Shown in pieces: positions 12,501 through 21,168 of a DNA stretch of 64,000 nucleotides. Made by a program: the position numbers and the translations under genes. This DNA comes from Cordylochernes scorpioides (Eukaryota; Arthropoda; Arachnida; Pseudoscorpiones; Chernetidae), in contig CP092870.1 of NCBI GenBank assembly GCA_030710605.1, forward strand, positions 12,047,408-12,111,407. Direction: 5' to 3'. Under the pieces are notes generated by a model. The model was not told the DNA's origin, searched no databases, and was given only the letters and a program-made list of their open reading frames with translations. The stretch's first letter is position 1. The number at the start of each line of letters is the position of its first letter.

Positions 12501-13049
12501 TTTGCTGTTCTCTTCGATAATATATTCTCCATCCTCTGTTTCTACCAATGCCTTGATCAATTTCATGGAACATTCCGGTACAATGGAATCCTTGGCACTC
12601 TTTATTTTCAACCTTTCAAAATTGATTTCGTCATGATTATTCGTCAAATCATATTTTATAGTTTCTTGCTTACAATCTATTTTTGCGTTCATTTTCTTAA
12701 GGAAATCTCTCCCAAGAATTAATGTCCGTAAATGCGTTTTCAATATCACAAAGTTGTGTGATAATGTTTCGTCATCAATTTTTATATTTAAAAATATACT
12801 TCCTACCATGTCCAATTTTTTTCCATCGGGTCCTGCACAAATTTTTGCGAGTTTACTTATACCATGGCCTGTATCGAGGGCCGTTCTGAGGTCGACCACT
12901 GAGAGGTCAGCACCTGTATCAACCAAAGCTTCAAAAGTCCCTATCTTGTCCACATTAATTTTTAATTTGTATTTAGGGTCCAACTTCTTGATTCCGTTTA
13001 TGGTCGACTTGCTTTGATTGACAGATTCAGGCGCGACGCTTAGTTTAAA
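9576..13049 (-). CDS. pol: Pol polyprotein of the gypsy element (protease, RT, RNase H, integrase)
   Basis: The frame is open from the slippery site (TTT AAA at 13049) to the stop at 9576, 1157 codons. Numbering from the leucine codon at 12983: aspartic protease LVDTGADLS about 20-28; reverse transcriptase with FCVDYRKLNN and catalytic YLDD about 424; RNase H beginning at YVHTDAS; integrase with the zinc-binding H...H...CHLC to about 806 and a DDE core containing DFVGPL, ISDRGSQF and HPQTNGLTERLN about 930. The order PR-RT-RH-IN is that of Ty3/gypsy. There is no good independent start, so expression is expected as a Gag-Pol fusion by -1 frameshifting. The last codons lie within the 3' LTR. 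Confidence 0.95.
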   Translation of the reverse strand, partial: FKLSVAPESVNQSKSTINGIKKLDPKYKLKINVDKIGTFEALVDTGADLSVVDLRTALDTGHGISKLAKICAGPDGKKLDMVGSIFLNIKIDDETLSHNFVILKTHLRTLILGRDFLKKMNAKIDCKQETIKYDLTNNHDEINFERLKIKSAKDSIVPECSMKLIKALVETEDGEYIIEENSKMFQTNGLRLARSLINVINRETHIWITNPYPRPLKIMKNQTLAFGSSPAKINVSREREVEKNEEPRFQINENLSPKEQKELKQVLERYGDLFSSRLGRTNLAKHRIDTEDAKPIKHKPYRVSAKERDIIKEQIDEMLTEGIIRPSSSPWSFPVILVKKRDGKYRFCVDYRKLNNVTVKDVYPIPRIDEVMDTLQGSTHFSAIDLRSGYWQVEVEERDKEKTAFTTAHGLYEFNVMHFGLCNAPATFERNMENMLGNLRWQICLCYLDDVIIYSPDFPTHLKRLEAVFRCFRESNLRLNDKKCRFAFEELEILGYITSKHGIKPAEHNIKAVRNFPRPKKVKEVQSFLGMCSYYRKFIKDFSKIADPLTNLIKKSVSFTWTERQEEAFQTLKTALLSPPILGHFNPNAPTYVHTDASNIGIGATLVQDIGGEEKVISYLSRTLSKAEQNYSTTEKECLAVVWSMSKLRPYLYGRHFKIVTDHHALCWLKNLKDPTGRLARWALKIQEYDFDIIHKSGKKHLDADGLSRGPLPETDWDEDFERLFLNQITDEEDKFIESVKKNLNGSRRSIAQNFKEEDGCLFKKNPNPEGRAWLLVVPENKKREIMKEYHNHMSNGHLGVARTMYRIKSKYFWPSMLKDVSEFVKTCHLCQSRKGSNQLPSGLLQPIPPANFPFERIGIDFVGPLPSTKNRKKWIIVLTDYYTRYAETRAVSEATVKEVSKFLVEDIFLRHGAPQYLISDRGSQFTSNLMKEVMKTCKIKHCFTTSYHPQTNGLTERLNRTLINMLSMYVNTDQKNWDEILPFITHAYNTTIQETTGYSPFFLMFGREPTSLLDDRNISVDIDKDDYDEYIKHHLDKINRTRKLVINNTIKTQERMKKNYDKKHMERSYEPGELVAVWTPIRKIGKCEKLLRKYFGPYRILKKLSNVNYLIEPKDNPGQDPLIVHVSRLKPYFERIDEVTHEDVTTSGEGEVLHHD
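13040..13049 (-). promoter_or_regulatory. -1 ribosomal frameshift site TTTAAAC at the gag/pol junction
   Basis: In the gag frame the codons TTA AAC are followed at once by TAA (13042-13040). The heptamer T TTA AAC (13049-13043) fits the X XXY YYZ rule for -1 slippage. The -1 frame is then open for more than 1150 codons into pol. A downstream stimulatory structure was not established by eye. Confidence 0.85.
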
Positions 13050-14188
13050 TCTTCCAACACGGAATATCTATTCCGGGTAGGAATATTTGTCTGTGTGCTA
13101 TGACATACATCAGCATAAAGCCGAGGTCCTGATTTCTCTGATATTTCATTCATTTGGCATTTTTCTTCGACCTTCTCTTGGGTATCTGCTGGATCCTCTT
13201 CTAGGATTCTTATAAACTTGACCCTACAATAACGGGCCACGTGCCCTGGCTTGTTACATTTAAAGCAGATTGGTCTTCCATCTTCCGTCCTATTTTTGCT
13301 CACTTCTTGGCTTTTATTGTAAATGTTTCTCTGAAGGTTTGGTTTCGGCACAAAGTTAGGATTATAAGGACGTCTAGGGGTAGAGGGCTGGGGAAAGTTG
13401 TTTCGATACTGTCTGGGGGTAGGAGGGGAGTCGTTCTTGTAATTATTGGAAACAGGGGCTTGGGGCCTGGAAGTGGTCTGGTAGTTTCGTGCGGCAGTCG
13501 GCGGCACGTACCTCGATTGTTGTTGGGGTCTAGAATAGCGTGGACCGTTATATAGGTTTCTGGATTTCTCCACACGTTCCCGATACTTCTTTTCAAAAGA
13601 ATCCATTTTCTTGCACACGACAAGAAGGTCATTGGTCGTTTTAGGAGGGTTCAGGTAGAGCGCGAATGAGTACTCTTTTTTCAGTCCTCCAATAACATGT
13701 TCAATTTTTGTTTCTTCTTCCATTGCGGGGTCAACCTTGTTGCACAACACTAGAATGTCTTCCGCGAACCTGATTGCTGGTTCATTCCAGTGTTGCATTC
13801 TGTTGAGCTTCATTTTAAGTTCTTCTTTATTCGCGTCCAAAGAAAAATCCTGAATGAGGCGGATTTTAATATTTTCCCAGCTCGTGAAACTAGCTTTGTG
13901 TAAATTCAACCAGGTTTTAGCGCTTCCCGTCATGTTCATGGCGGCATAACGAGAGATAATGTAGTCTGCCCAATGGTACAAGAAGCCAATTTCTTCAAGA
14001 GATTCAATCCATAGGCGAGGGTCTTCCGTTCCATCATACTTGGGGATGTCGATGTTGGGATTCAGGACAACTGGGTCGGAACTAGCATCTCTACCAATTG
14101 TTGCACCAGGCTGCGGCTTGGCAGACTCTTCAGCCTTGATTCTCTCCTGTGCTGGGTCTTGCATCTTACCAGAGCGTGTTTCAACCAT
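13040..14188 (-). CDS. gag: Gag of the gypsy element
   Basis: 382 codons starting at ATG 14188, inside the 5' LTR: about 30 N-terminal codons are LTR sequence. The middle resembles a retrotransposon capsid region (WIESLEEIGFLY, W..I...L...F), followed by a basic, proline- and arginine-rich stretch and one CCHC zinc knuckle, CFKCNKPGHVARYC, of spacing CX2CX4HX4C, that would bind the element's RNA. The frame ends in GAT TTA AAC TAA. Gag should assemble the virus-like particle in the cytoplasm. Confidence 0.93.
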   Translation of the reverse strand: MVETRSGKMQDPAQERIKAEESAKPQPGATIGRDASSDPVVLNPNIDIPKYDGTEDPRLWIESLEEIGFLYHWADYIISRYAAMNMTGSAKTWLNLHKASFTSWENIKIRLIQDFSLDANKEELKMKLNRMQHWNEPAIRFAEDILVLCNKVDPAMEEETKIEHVIGGLKKEYSFALYLNPPKTTNDLLVVCKKMDSFEKKYRERVEKSRNLYNGPRYSRPQQQSRYVPPTAARNYQTTSRPQAPVSNNYKNDSPPTPRQYRNNFPQPSTPRRPYNPNFVPKPNLQRNIYNKSQEVSKNRTEDGRPICFKCNKPGHVARYCRVKFIRILEEDPADTQEKVEEKCQMNEISEKSGPRLYADVCHSTQTNIPTRNRYSVLEDLN

Positions 14189-14442
14189 CCTACAAATTTA
14201 TAAAAGGGAATAATGAGATAAGTCTACTTTTAGTAGCCTCCAGAATCCCTTATTTATTTTTTCACATCAAAGAGAGCAGTGAAGTCACACGTGTACCTAA
14301 ATACAAATAATGACAATCTAAATAATCTGTGTTTTAAATAAATATCATAGAATATTTTATATAAGAATAAATAAATATATAATTTAAATTTCAAATATAT
14401 TAAAAATAATATAAGAAATACGCCATTAATCATGATGTAACA
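14099..14442 (-). repeat. 5' LTR of the gypsy element, containing the start of gag
   Basis: TG...CA ends, 344 bp. The gag ATG lies 90 bases before its inner end, so the mRNA start must lie farther upstream in the LTR. Next to the inner edge is ATTGGTAGAGATGCTAG (minus strand), where the primer-binding site should be; it is also gag coding sequence, and I could not match it to a tRNA 3' end. Confidence 0.93.
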
Positions 14443-14451
14443 ATATATAGA

Positions 14452-15284
14452 TATTACAATGGCTGGTGGGTTGTCTCTATACAATATGTGAATGTTGTTA
14501 TTTGATGATTTTATAGTTGCGCTGGGCGCAGTATTGTGGGTAGTTTGATCCCTGTAAGTGTTCCACATGGCTAAATAGGTGGAGGCATGCAAGATACACT
14601 GCTCAGTTACTTTCAATCACTGATGGGGCTGGACTTGTGCAAGAATCATATTTTATTTTGAAGCAATTTATTTTTCAAGTTCTCTTAGGGCGAGGCGTTT
14701 CGATCCAGGGTCAAGTTGATGTTTGCTCCACGCGCGGTCTTTAGAATGGAAAACTCAGTGAATATTCAACGAACAGAACTCTTGGAGATTGAGACTAGTG
14801 GAGCGATTTCGACCTGGCGACCCAAATTCATCGCAAGGAAGAAGTCTGCCGCTGTAATTATGCCAGACTTAGGTACAGGAATACTCCTCCTTCCCGGATG
14901 TGCGGGGGAACATTGCATCATTTCTCTCTCTCTCTCTAAGATCAAAGAACCTCAAAAACAAACCTCTGGGTTCAAGTTATAACGGGATCTCTTGTGGGAG
15001 GATCTATCTTGCTCCCCCCAATAAACAAACTAGGTCTTGGTTGAATACCAGTCTATTTCAGTGCGTTAAAATTTTATCAATTCCTTTGTCTTTTGTAATA
15101 TTTTCTTGTAGTTTTATTCCTTAAAACTACTTTCAGGAGATTCTTACAAAATGACTTTACTAGCAATGTATAACACGAATGTAGAAATACATAAAGGAAA
15201 ACGAACCAGTCCGAAAAGGCGTTCATTTTTACAAAATCTCAAAATATTTACATTTTGGGAAAACTCTCATAGCTAAAAGGTTGA
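14452..15284. other. Unassigned DNA with a partial SINE-2 fragment
   Basis: Around 14560-14650 blocks such as CACTGATGGGGCTGGACTTG and TGCAAGAATC match the body of SINE family 2 (42130-42460). The remainder, including a CT-rich run near 14923-14938, is unrecognised. Confidence 0.4.
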
Positions 15285-15520
15285 TATTATAAAACGACAT
15301 TTGAAAATTATCCCGAATGTGTTTCTTTTGAACGAAAAATCAAAATTTATTCCTAGGAGAAATAACGATTATTTCTAACCTTAGGGATGAGGTATGAAAG
15401 GATGAATTGTGAAGAGTAATGATAAACGGAAAAATAAAAGTGTCCAGAGATGGGAATCGAACCCACAGTGTCCCGCTTACCGGGCAGATGTCATGTCCAC
15501 TAGGCTACCCTGGACATATT
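15285..15520 (-). repeat. tRNA-headed SINE family 1, copy B (uninterrupted)
   Basis: The same body and the same tRNA-Thr(GGT)-like head (15443-15514 on the minus strand) as 7760-8281, without the MITE. It supplies the empty-site sequence that proves the nested insertion in copy A. The acceptor stem has one mismatch (TCCAGAG). Confidence 0.75.
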
Positions 15521-16504
15521 TTTCCGTTATATTGTTTATATTATAATTTACGATTTTTGAAAAAGAGGATATTTATTCAGATGATATTTATGCCGAAGCA
15601 GATGTCTGTGAAATTTGCTATTAAACCAATTCTCGAATTTAAAAAGAACGTTTGATAATGAGACGAAAGAGAGTTTTACAACATATTTGTTCTAAGTGCC
15701 ACTGATGTTTTTCCAGCCCTGTTTCCTCTCGTTAGACCCTTCCTTCCATCTCCCGACGTCACAAGGTCTCCAATATTTAATTACCCGCAAGACAAACAAT
15801 GATACCGTTTTGAAATTCTTGGCACTTTTCCCCATGTGGTCGCCTCGTTTGTCACAGCTACTGGTTTCCAAATATTTGGAGTCGCCTTGGATGGGATGAC
15901 ATGTGGCGACACTCGCGACCTAGGAGGATGTTGGACGTTAGACCTCCACGGAGCATGACAGGATGTTGGGGTGGTGGATAATTTAAGAAATGGTAAAACA
16001 AGCGAACTTTTCACTGGGATTTGATATTTATATTGAAGCCAAACCTCACTGCTTTCGAAGCTGCTGAGTGAGAAGAAGAGAATTGATAGAAGGTTCCTGT
16101 TGCCCCTTATATGGGCCTAAGTATTACTTCAGAATCTAGCTTCGATTATAAACTAATGGACTTTAAGTTAATATCTCGAGCTTTGTCATTAATTAATTCA
16201 TCATGTTTATATTTTCATAAACTCAAGGATTCTACCTGAATGTATCTATACATTCAAACCCCTACAGATGAGGACAACGTAAGGCACCACCGTCATCACC
16301 AACTGGTACGTTTCCCTAAAGCGGACGGCACCATGGAAGACAACCCTCCTGGCTGATACCATCTATGTGACAAATCAGGTAGGTCCGGACAGGCATATTA
16401 GATGGAGATATTTTAAGGCACACTATGGAAACTTTGGAGAGCCCACAACGGGCTCCAGAGGAGAGGGGTAAAATGTATGATTTATATTGGGGATTGGAGG
16501 AAGG
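15521..16504. other. Unassigned, GC-richer than its surroundings around 15830-16480
   Basis: Short open frames do not resemble known proteins. Blocks such as CTAAAGCGGACGGCACCATG (16316-16335) and CCCACAACGGGCTCC suggest an old retroelement or gene remnant, but I cannot assign it. Confidence 0.25.
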
Positions 16505-16797
16505 GTGGTCTAAATCGTTGGTTTTCGACGGCTTCTACCGGGATCGATTAATGCATTTGGTCCCTATTTTCTAAATAAAAGAAAAATGTTCCAATGGCCT
16601 CGATTCTTGCAAAATTCCAATTCCACCAGCGAGTGCAAGTAACTAAACGGGGCTCTGGCACATTTGTAAGTGCAAAAGTCGAACTGATTTTCACATGTGA
16701 AGTCATGTGGTGCACTTACAATAAAAGCAGTCGCCAACTTCTACCCACCATGATTATTATGGCCTGTACCACACGCACTGAGGATAATTTAACAATA
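16505..16797 (+). repeat. SINE family 2, copy on the plus strand
   Basis: A degraded tRNA-like head (TCGTTGGTTTTCGACGG, near 16515) is followed by the common body (GATTCTTGCAAAATTCCAA, GGCACATTTGTAAGTGCAA, TGGTGCACTTACA, CCCACCATGATTATTATGGC). Homologous to 42130-42460 and 43440-43740. The Tc1-like element at 16800 is inserted at its tail. Confidence 0.7.
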
Positions 16798-16799
16798 TA

Positions 16800-18217
16800 C
16801 ACTGCGTGACATTGAAAATGGAACACCAAGAAATAGTGGCCAGAAAGTGATGAAACTCGGCAGACAGAGAGAGACAGGGACGAACAATAAGTGATCTTTA
16901 TTTCAAAATGATACTCATAATACAGAGCTAGAACGGCGTCGGCTTAGTAGCAAGTAGGACCACCGCGGACGGCGATGCACGCAGCAACACGTCTAGGTAG
17001 AGAGTCAATCAGAGTACGGATGGCGTCCTGAGGGATGGCTCTCCATTCCCTCTCAACCATTTGCCACAGTTCGTCTTCTGAACGCGGCTGTGGCAAGGCA
17101 TGCAAACGGCGTCCAATGATGTCCCAGACGTGCTCGATTGGTGAGAGATCAGGAGAGTACGGTGCCCAGGGAAGCATCTGTACATCTTGCAGAGCTTGTT
17201 GGCTAATGCGAGCAGTGTGCGGTCGGGCGTTATCCTGCTGATAAAGGGCATTGGGTACCCCCTGAAGGTAGGAGAGTGTCACCGGTCGCAGCACATCATC
17301 AACGTATCGTTGGGCCGTCATAGTGCCCTGAATACGAAGTAAAGGTGACCTGGAATCATACGCGATTGCGCCCCAAACCATGATTCCACGTTGTCGCACG
17401 GTGGGGCGTTCCACAATTGCTGCCGGATTGGACCTTTCTCCACGTCGACGCCACACGCGTACACGGCGACTATCACTGGACAAGCAGAAACGCGACTCAT
17501 CTGAGAACACGACCCTGTGCCATTCCGTCATCCACGTCGATCTAGCCCGGCACCATTCCAAACGTTGGCGCCTATTCGGTGGGGTCAATGGCAGTCTTCT
17601 TAGCGGACGGCATGAGTGCAAGCCATTAGCAACCAATCGACGGGAAATGGTTCTGGTCGAGATGGAATGATCTAGGGTGTCTTGCACATGTTGCAGGATG
17701 GCGGTACAAGTGGCTTGTGGGGCCGCCACTGCTTGTCGAAGGATACGCCGATCCACACGTGCTGACGTCACTCTGGTTGCACCGACATTCCTATAAATTG
17801 CCACATTTCCTTGTTCCAACCATCTTCTCCACAGTCGGTGCACCGTGGACGCACCAAGGACGCATCAGCTGCGATTTGACGTATGGACCAACCTGCCCTT
17901 TTCAGTCCGATCACCATGCCCCTCGTAAAAGCGTCTGTCTGCTTGAACTGCCTCCGTTTACAATGACCTGGCATTCTCTGTTATTACACGTGTCTTTTGA
18001 CACAAGAACAAAATTTCTACAATGATTTTCCTTGAAGAAATAACGACACGAATACTGTCCTTTCTGCAAGTTCCTTCCCTTATATCTTACTCCATGTGCG
18101 CACGAGAGCTGCGCATTTTACATCATTTGCATAACTCGGTTAGGCGCGTCTACCCTGAAATTTGCATAATTTTCTGGCCACTATTTCTTGGTGTTCCATT
18201 TTCAATGTCACGCAGTG
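16800..18217 (-). mobile_element. Tc1-like DNA transposon, 1418 bp, complete ends
   Basis: Inverted terminal repeats of about 46 bp (CACTGCGTGACATTGAAAAT at the left; its complement at 18172-18217) are flanked by TA (16798-16799 and 18218-18219). The repeats look perfect by eye. It holds a single transposase gene on the minus strand with one frameshift. Confidence 0.92.
16944..17974 (-). pseudogene. Tc1-like transposase with a single frameshift
   Basis: The N-terminal part (17974 to about 17855) carries a helix-turn-helix-like segment, FTRGMVIGLKRAGWSIRQIA. The remainder (frame 17843-16944) holds RTISRRLVANGL, the first catalytic Asp in FSDESRF, the second in YQQDNARPHTA and the Glu in SPDLSPIEHVW, and ends GGPTCY. 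The two parts are in different frames; an apparent one-base deletion near 17855 joins them. I count 32 residues between second Asp and Glu rather than the usual 34. The family cuts and pastes DNA at TA sites. The near-intact state suggests recent activity, but this copy is dead as sequenced. Confidence 0.88.
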
Positions 18218-18884
18218 TATATTTCATATGATATGGAACTGGTATGACACCAAGACACTCTCATCTCTTCTGACACCAGATCGACCACATCGGCCTCGAC
18301 TTATCAACCTTGCTTGGTTCGCAAATCCTTTTATTAGTACGTGCGACCACACAAGCATCATGGTTGATAGAGGGACTGACCCAGATAACACTCCAATACT
18401 AGATATAACCCGTTAAATGAGAGTCCCTTAATTCTTTAATCACACTTTCCTGCATACATTACCAGATAGAGATTCCACCAATAATTGTATTAAAATGAAC
18501 AACAATTAGAACTCACTAACAGTAAAAAATGGATGTTTGGGTGTCACTGAAGGTGACAAGAATATGTTGAACCAAAGAAAATATAACCCGTGGTGGAATG
18601 ACAATCATTCTAAAATAACAAACAGCAGCCCTCAGGAGACCAGCGCGGATTACGAAACATTAAAAAAGGCAAAAATACAAACTGGAAATTTTTAAATATG
18701 AGAAATAGAGGAAAAAATAAGAAAACCACTTTTACAAAGAACATTTCAGTACTATATCCATCACCAAAACATTCACAGGCCTCCATATAGATAAATCAAT
18801 CATAAAACACGATGGTTCGTAGATTCAAACGGCAGATGAGAGTTTCGAATTCCAAAGTAAATAAAGGAACGACAAGGAGGCTAT
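18218..18884. other. Unassigned DNA right of the Tc1 element
   Basis: No recognisable gene or repeat. Short open frames have no known motifs. Confidence 0.3.
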
Positions 18885-19165
18885 AATATATTCCGTCTAT
18901 TGACTGTCTCGCAAACCGGCGGACTCAGGTCGGTGACAAAGCCACAATACCAGCTTTAGTAAACTTTAGTTTAATGGCCCTTGTCAGTCCAGGGAGGGCT
19001 TTATTCCATGAGATTCATAAGGGATATAATGAAATATTCACAATCTTCCAAAGAGATGTTTATCTCGCAAAGTGGCTAGGCCATATTTATGACTTAAATA
19101 TAGATGTAAATTTTGCCGGAAGGATGTTTATCTATAAAAATATAAAGGTCACCTCTCCCGTGAAA
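18885..19165. repeat. Repeat family F (MITE-like), copy 1
   Basis: It ends in AAGGTCACCTCTCCCG (19145-19160), the family's terminal motif, and shares internal blocks (ACCAGCTTTAG, CATAAGGGA) with 58805-59080 and more weakly with 19795-20058 and 45670-45823. Confidence 0.5.
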
Positions 19166-19176
19166 ATATATAATTA

Positions 19177-19410
19177 CTAGCCGAATGACCCGGGCAACGC
19201 CCGGGTTTTACTCGATTAAATGCTTTTATTCAAATACTATTCGTTACAATTATAAATTGGCGCCGTGGATGTCATTCTTGTATAATATATAAATAAGTTT
19301 TAAAAATTGTAAAAAAAAAAAATGCATCGGCCGGGAATAGAACCCGGACCGCCCGCGTGGCAGGCGAGCATTATACCACTGAACCACCGATGGTTATGAG
19401 AAATGGCCAT
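19177..19410 (-). mobile_element. Helitron 3' half carrying a tRNA-Gly(GCC) copy
   Basis: On the minus strand the sequence ends with hairpin CCCGGGCGTTGCCCGGG, then TCATTCGG and CTAG (19180-19177) followed by T. Upstream are a tRNA-Gly-like sequence and the same A-rich/T-run spacer as in the Helitrons at 29602 and 55703. Its 5' end was not located. Confidence 0.6.
19323..19393 (-). pseudogene. tRNA-Gly(GCC) copy, mutated
   Basis: Cloverleaf with anticodon GCC, but the T-loop reads TTCTATT instead of TTCGATT and the first acceptor pair is C-C. It lies within a Helitron, with a run of T directly downstream. Probably a non-functional captured copy. Confidence 0.8.
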
Positions 19411-19514
19411 ATTTGGGTATTTATTCCATTCACAAAGCAAACGGTGACAGAATTGATTAAGAAAGAATTGATTATAACGCTGATAACTGTATATATTAAT
19501 ATGTACTTTTTTAT

Positions 19515-19735
19515 TTTGAAAATAGAGCAATCCATATTTAAATCATTATATAATAAAAAGGCATATATTGGATTGAAAAAAAAACATTTATTTACCAAAA
19601 TTTCGGTTGGCTGAACGCCAAACCTTTATCAAAGTATTACACTTTTGGTTTAAAGGTTTGGCGTTCAGCCAACCGAAATTTTGGCAAATAAATATTTTAT
19701 ATTATTTATATTAATATATTTAATGCCTTTTTTAT
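19515..19735. repeat. Palindromic repeat family I, copy 1, with a hammerhead-like hairpin
   Basis: The arms read AATAAAAAGGCATATATTGG and, more diverged, its complement near 19715. Inside, two facing copies of a GGTTTGGC...GCCAACC hairpin are each followed by GAAATTTT. Compare 56705-56900. The fold is reminiscent of hammerhead stem II plus GAAA, but the core differs (TGATAAA for CTGANGA). Confidence 0.5.
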
Positions 19736-19794
19736 TATCTAATACTTTTTTATAGATCAATATTTACCTGGAAATATTTACATTTATATTTAAG

Positions 19795-20058
19795 GCATGA
19801 ATATGGCCTAACTATCTTGCCAGCTCTTTGGCAGAATGTTAAGATTTCATTTGATCCCTTGTGGATCTCACGGAATAAAGTCCGCCCTAGACTGACGAGG
19901 ACCATTGCCCGAAAGCATAGTCTCTAGGTGGACGCTTCACAGTTTGACAAACCTTCTGTTGTAGCTTTGTCATCGACCTAATCCCCTAGTTTGCGGAGGC
20001 GGTAAATAGATGGTGTCTAGTTTTAACGTCTATTTTGACAGGAGAGGTTCCCTTTATT
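19795..20058. repeat. Repeat family F-like, diverged copy
   Basis: It ends with a GACAGGAGAGGTTCCCTTT block, the complement-like form of the family's terminal CACCTCTCCCG motif. Boundaries are uncertain. Confidence 0.35.
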
Positions 20059-20183
20059 TTATAGATTAATATCCTTCAAGGAAAATTATGATATAGAAAT
20101 ATAGTCTTTTTGAAAATTTGTATTTGAAATTTTTTTTAAATACATTTTTAAAATTGAATATGTACTTGCACTGAATAATTATA

Positions 20184-20358
20184 AAGGTTGTCCCAAAAGT
20201 TCGTGTTCTAAAAACGTTGTTTTTTCTTATTTCTTGGCGAATAATATTATTACGGAGAATACATAATAATACATAATACAAAGACATTATACATAACAGC
20301 GAATAATATTGGTATTTCAATTTTTTGCAAGTGTTTACGAACTTTCGGGACAACCTTG
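20184..20358. mobile_element. 175-bp MITE family G with TA target duplication
   Basis: Ends AAGGTTGTCCCAAAAGTTCG and, inverted, CGAACTTTCGGGACAACCTTG, flanked by TA at 20182-20183 and 20359-20360. The termini are mariner-like. A second copy at 61701-62309 carries a nested foldback element. Confidence 0.85.
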
Positions 20359-20359
20359 T

Positions 20360-20525
20360 ATTTTGACACAAATATCAGGAATGTCACGTTTTCAGAGTTA
20401 AATAAAGAATCGCCAGTTGAGATAGTGTAACCAGTTTTTGAGTTCCTGATTTGTATTTCTTTATCATAAACTTGCACCCTTCAACTCTGGCCACCATATG
20501 CTCCTCTGGTAAAGAATTAGGCACT
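20360..20525. repeat. Direct duplication, copy 1 of 2
   Basis: About 165 bp that recurs at 21000-21168 with few differences (blocks GATGTCACGTTTTCAGAGTT-like, TTTTTGAGTTCCTGATTTG, CATAAACTTGCACCCTTCAA). No function recognised; short minus-strand open frames are shared but match nothing I know. Confidence 0.6.
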
Positions 20526-20999
20526 CAGCGAGATAATCTTTTATGGACCTCTTAATTTCCCAGTAGAATCACATTCAAATTTGAACTCATTTTCAAACAT
20601 GTGGCCACTTTTAAGCGTAATTCGTGGATTTTTTCATTAATTTTAAAACCGTGTCTACATTTTACATTGAACCATCTGTTGATGTCCGGACCTTTTCCTT
20701 TTAAATCCAGAAAACTAATTAATAATTGTTGTAGAAGGGGAAATATCAGAGAAATTTTACTTCAAAGAATTTAAAAGAATCTTCATAATTGGCCTTTTCT
20801 GATATCATTGAAATTCATGGCTTGAAAATAACGTTTTTCAAACTCAATGACGTTTTAGAAGAATGAATCATTCGGTAGGGATAAACAATAGATTTCACAT
20901 ATGCCACATCTTTTACAAGAAGAAGCACTAATCCATTATTTTGAGAGAAGCATTGAGTAATATTGTAGCGTGGTTGATTTGTAAAACGAATGGGATAAG
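20526..20999. other. Unassigned AT-rich DNA between duplicated segments
   Basis: No gene or repeat recognised. Confidence 0.3.
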
Positions 21000-21168
21000 C
21001 TTATATTTTGATACAAAGAGCAGGGATGTCACGTTTTCAGAGTTATATAAAAAATCGCCCGTTGAGATAGTGTAAGCAGTTTTTGAGTTCCTGATTTGTA
21101 TTTCTCTATCATAAACTTGCACCCTTCAACTCTGACCGCCATCTGCTCCTCTGGTAAGAATTAGGCAC
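21000..21168. repeat. Direct duplication, copy 2 of 2
   Basis: Matches 20360-20525 in the same orientation, about 640 bp away. Either a dispersed repeat or a local duplication. Confidence 0.6.

Larger units (their letters stand above)
9249..14442 (-). mobile_element. Intact-looking Ty3/gypsy LTR retrotransposon, 5.2 kb
   Basis: Two 344-bp LTRs (9249-9592 and 14099-14442, TG...CA) differ at about one base by eye (near 9514 versus 14364), so the insertion is very young. The flanking duplication is 4 bp, ATAT (9245-9248 and 14443-14446), within an AT repeat. Between the LTRs lie gag and pol on the minus strand without internal stops, joined by a -1 slippery site. There is no env. All expected domains are present, so this copy may be able to move. 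Confidence 0.95.
8898..14451 (-). mobile_element. Small Helitron interrupted by a Ty3/gypsy insertion
   Basis: Read on the minus strand, the element starts with TC preceded by A (14451/14450) and ends with a GC-rich hairpin (CCCGGGGCGAAGCCCGGG-type, 8908-8926) followed by CTAG at 8901-8898 and then T. A-TC...hairpin-CTRR-T is the Helitron signature. The host copy is only about 356 bp, because 9249-14442 is a later LTR retrotransposon inserted a few bases from the 5' tip. The 5' sequence TCTATATATATAAAT resembles that of the Helitron at 55703-56276. Confidence 0.75.

Noticed and set aside
9945-13555. Several plus-strand open frames of 76-113 codons
   Set aside because: They are antisense shadows of the gypsy gag and pol genes.
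13300-13632. A 110-codon minus-strand frame within gag as an extra gene
   Set aside because: Overlaps gag in another frame over its low-complexity basic region; no start context or motif.
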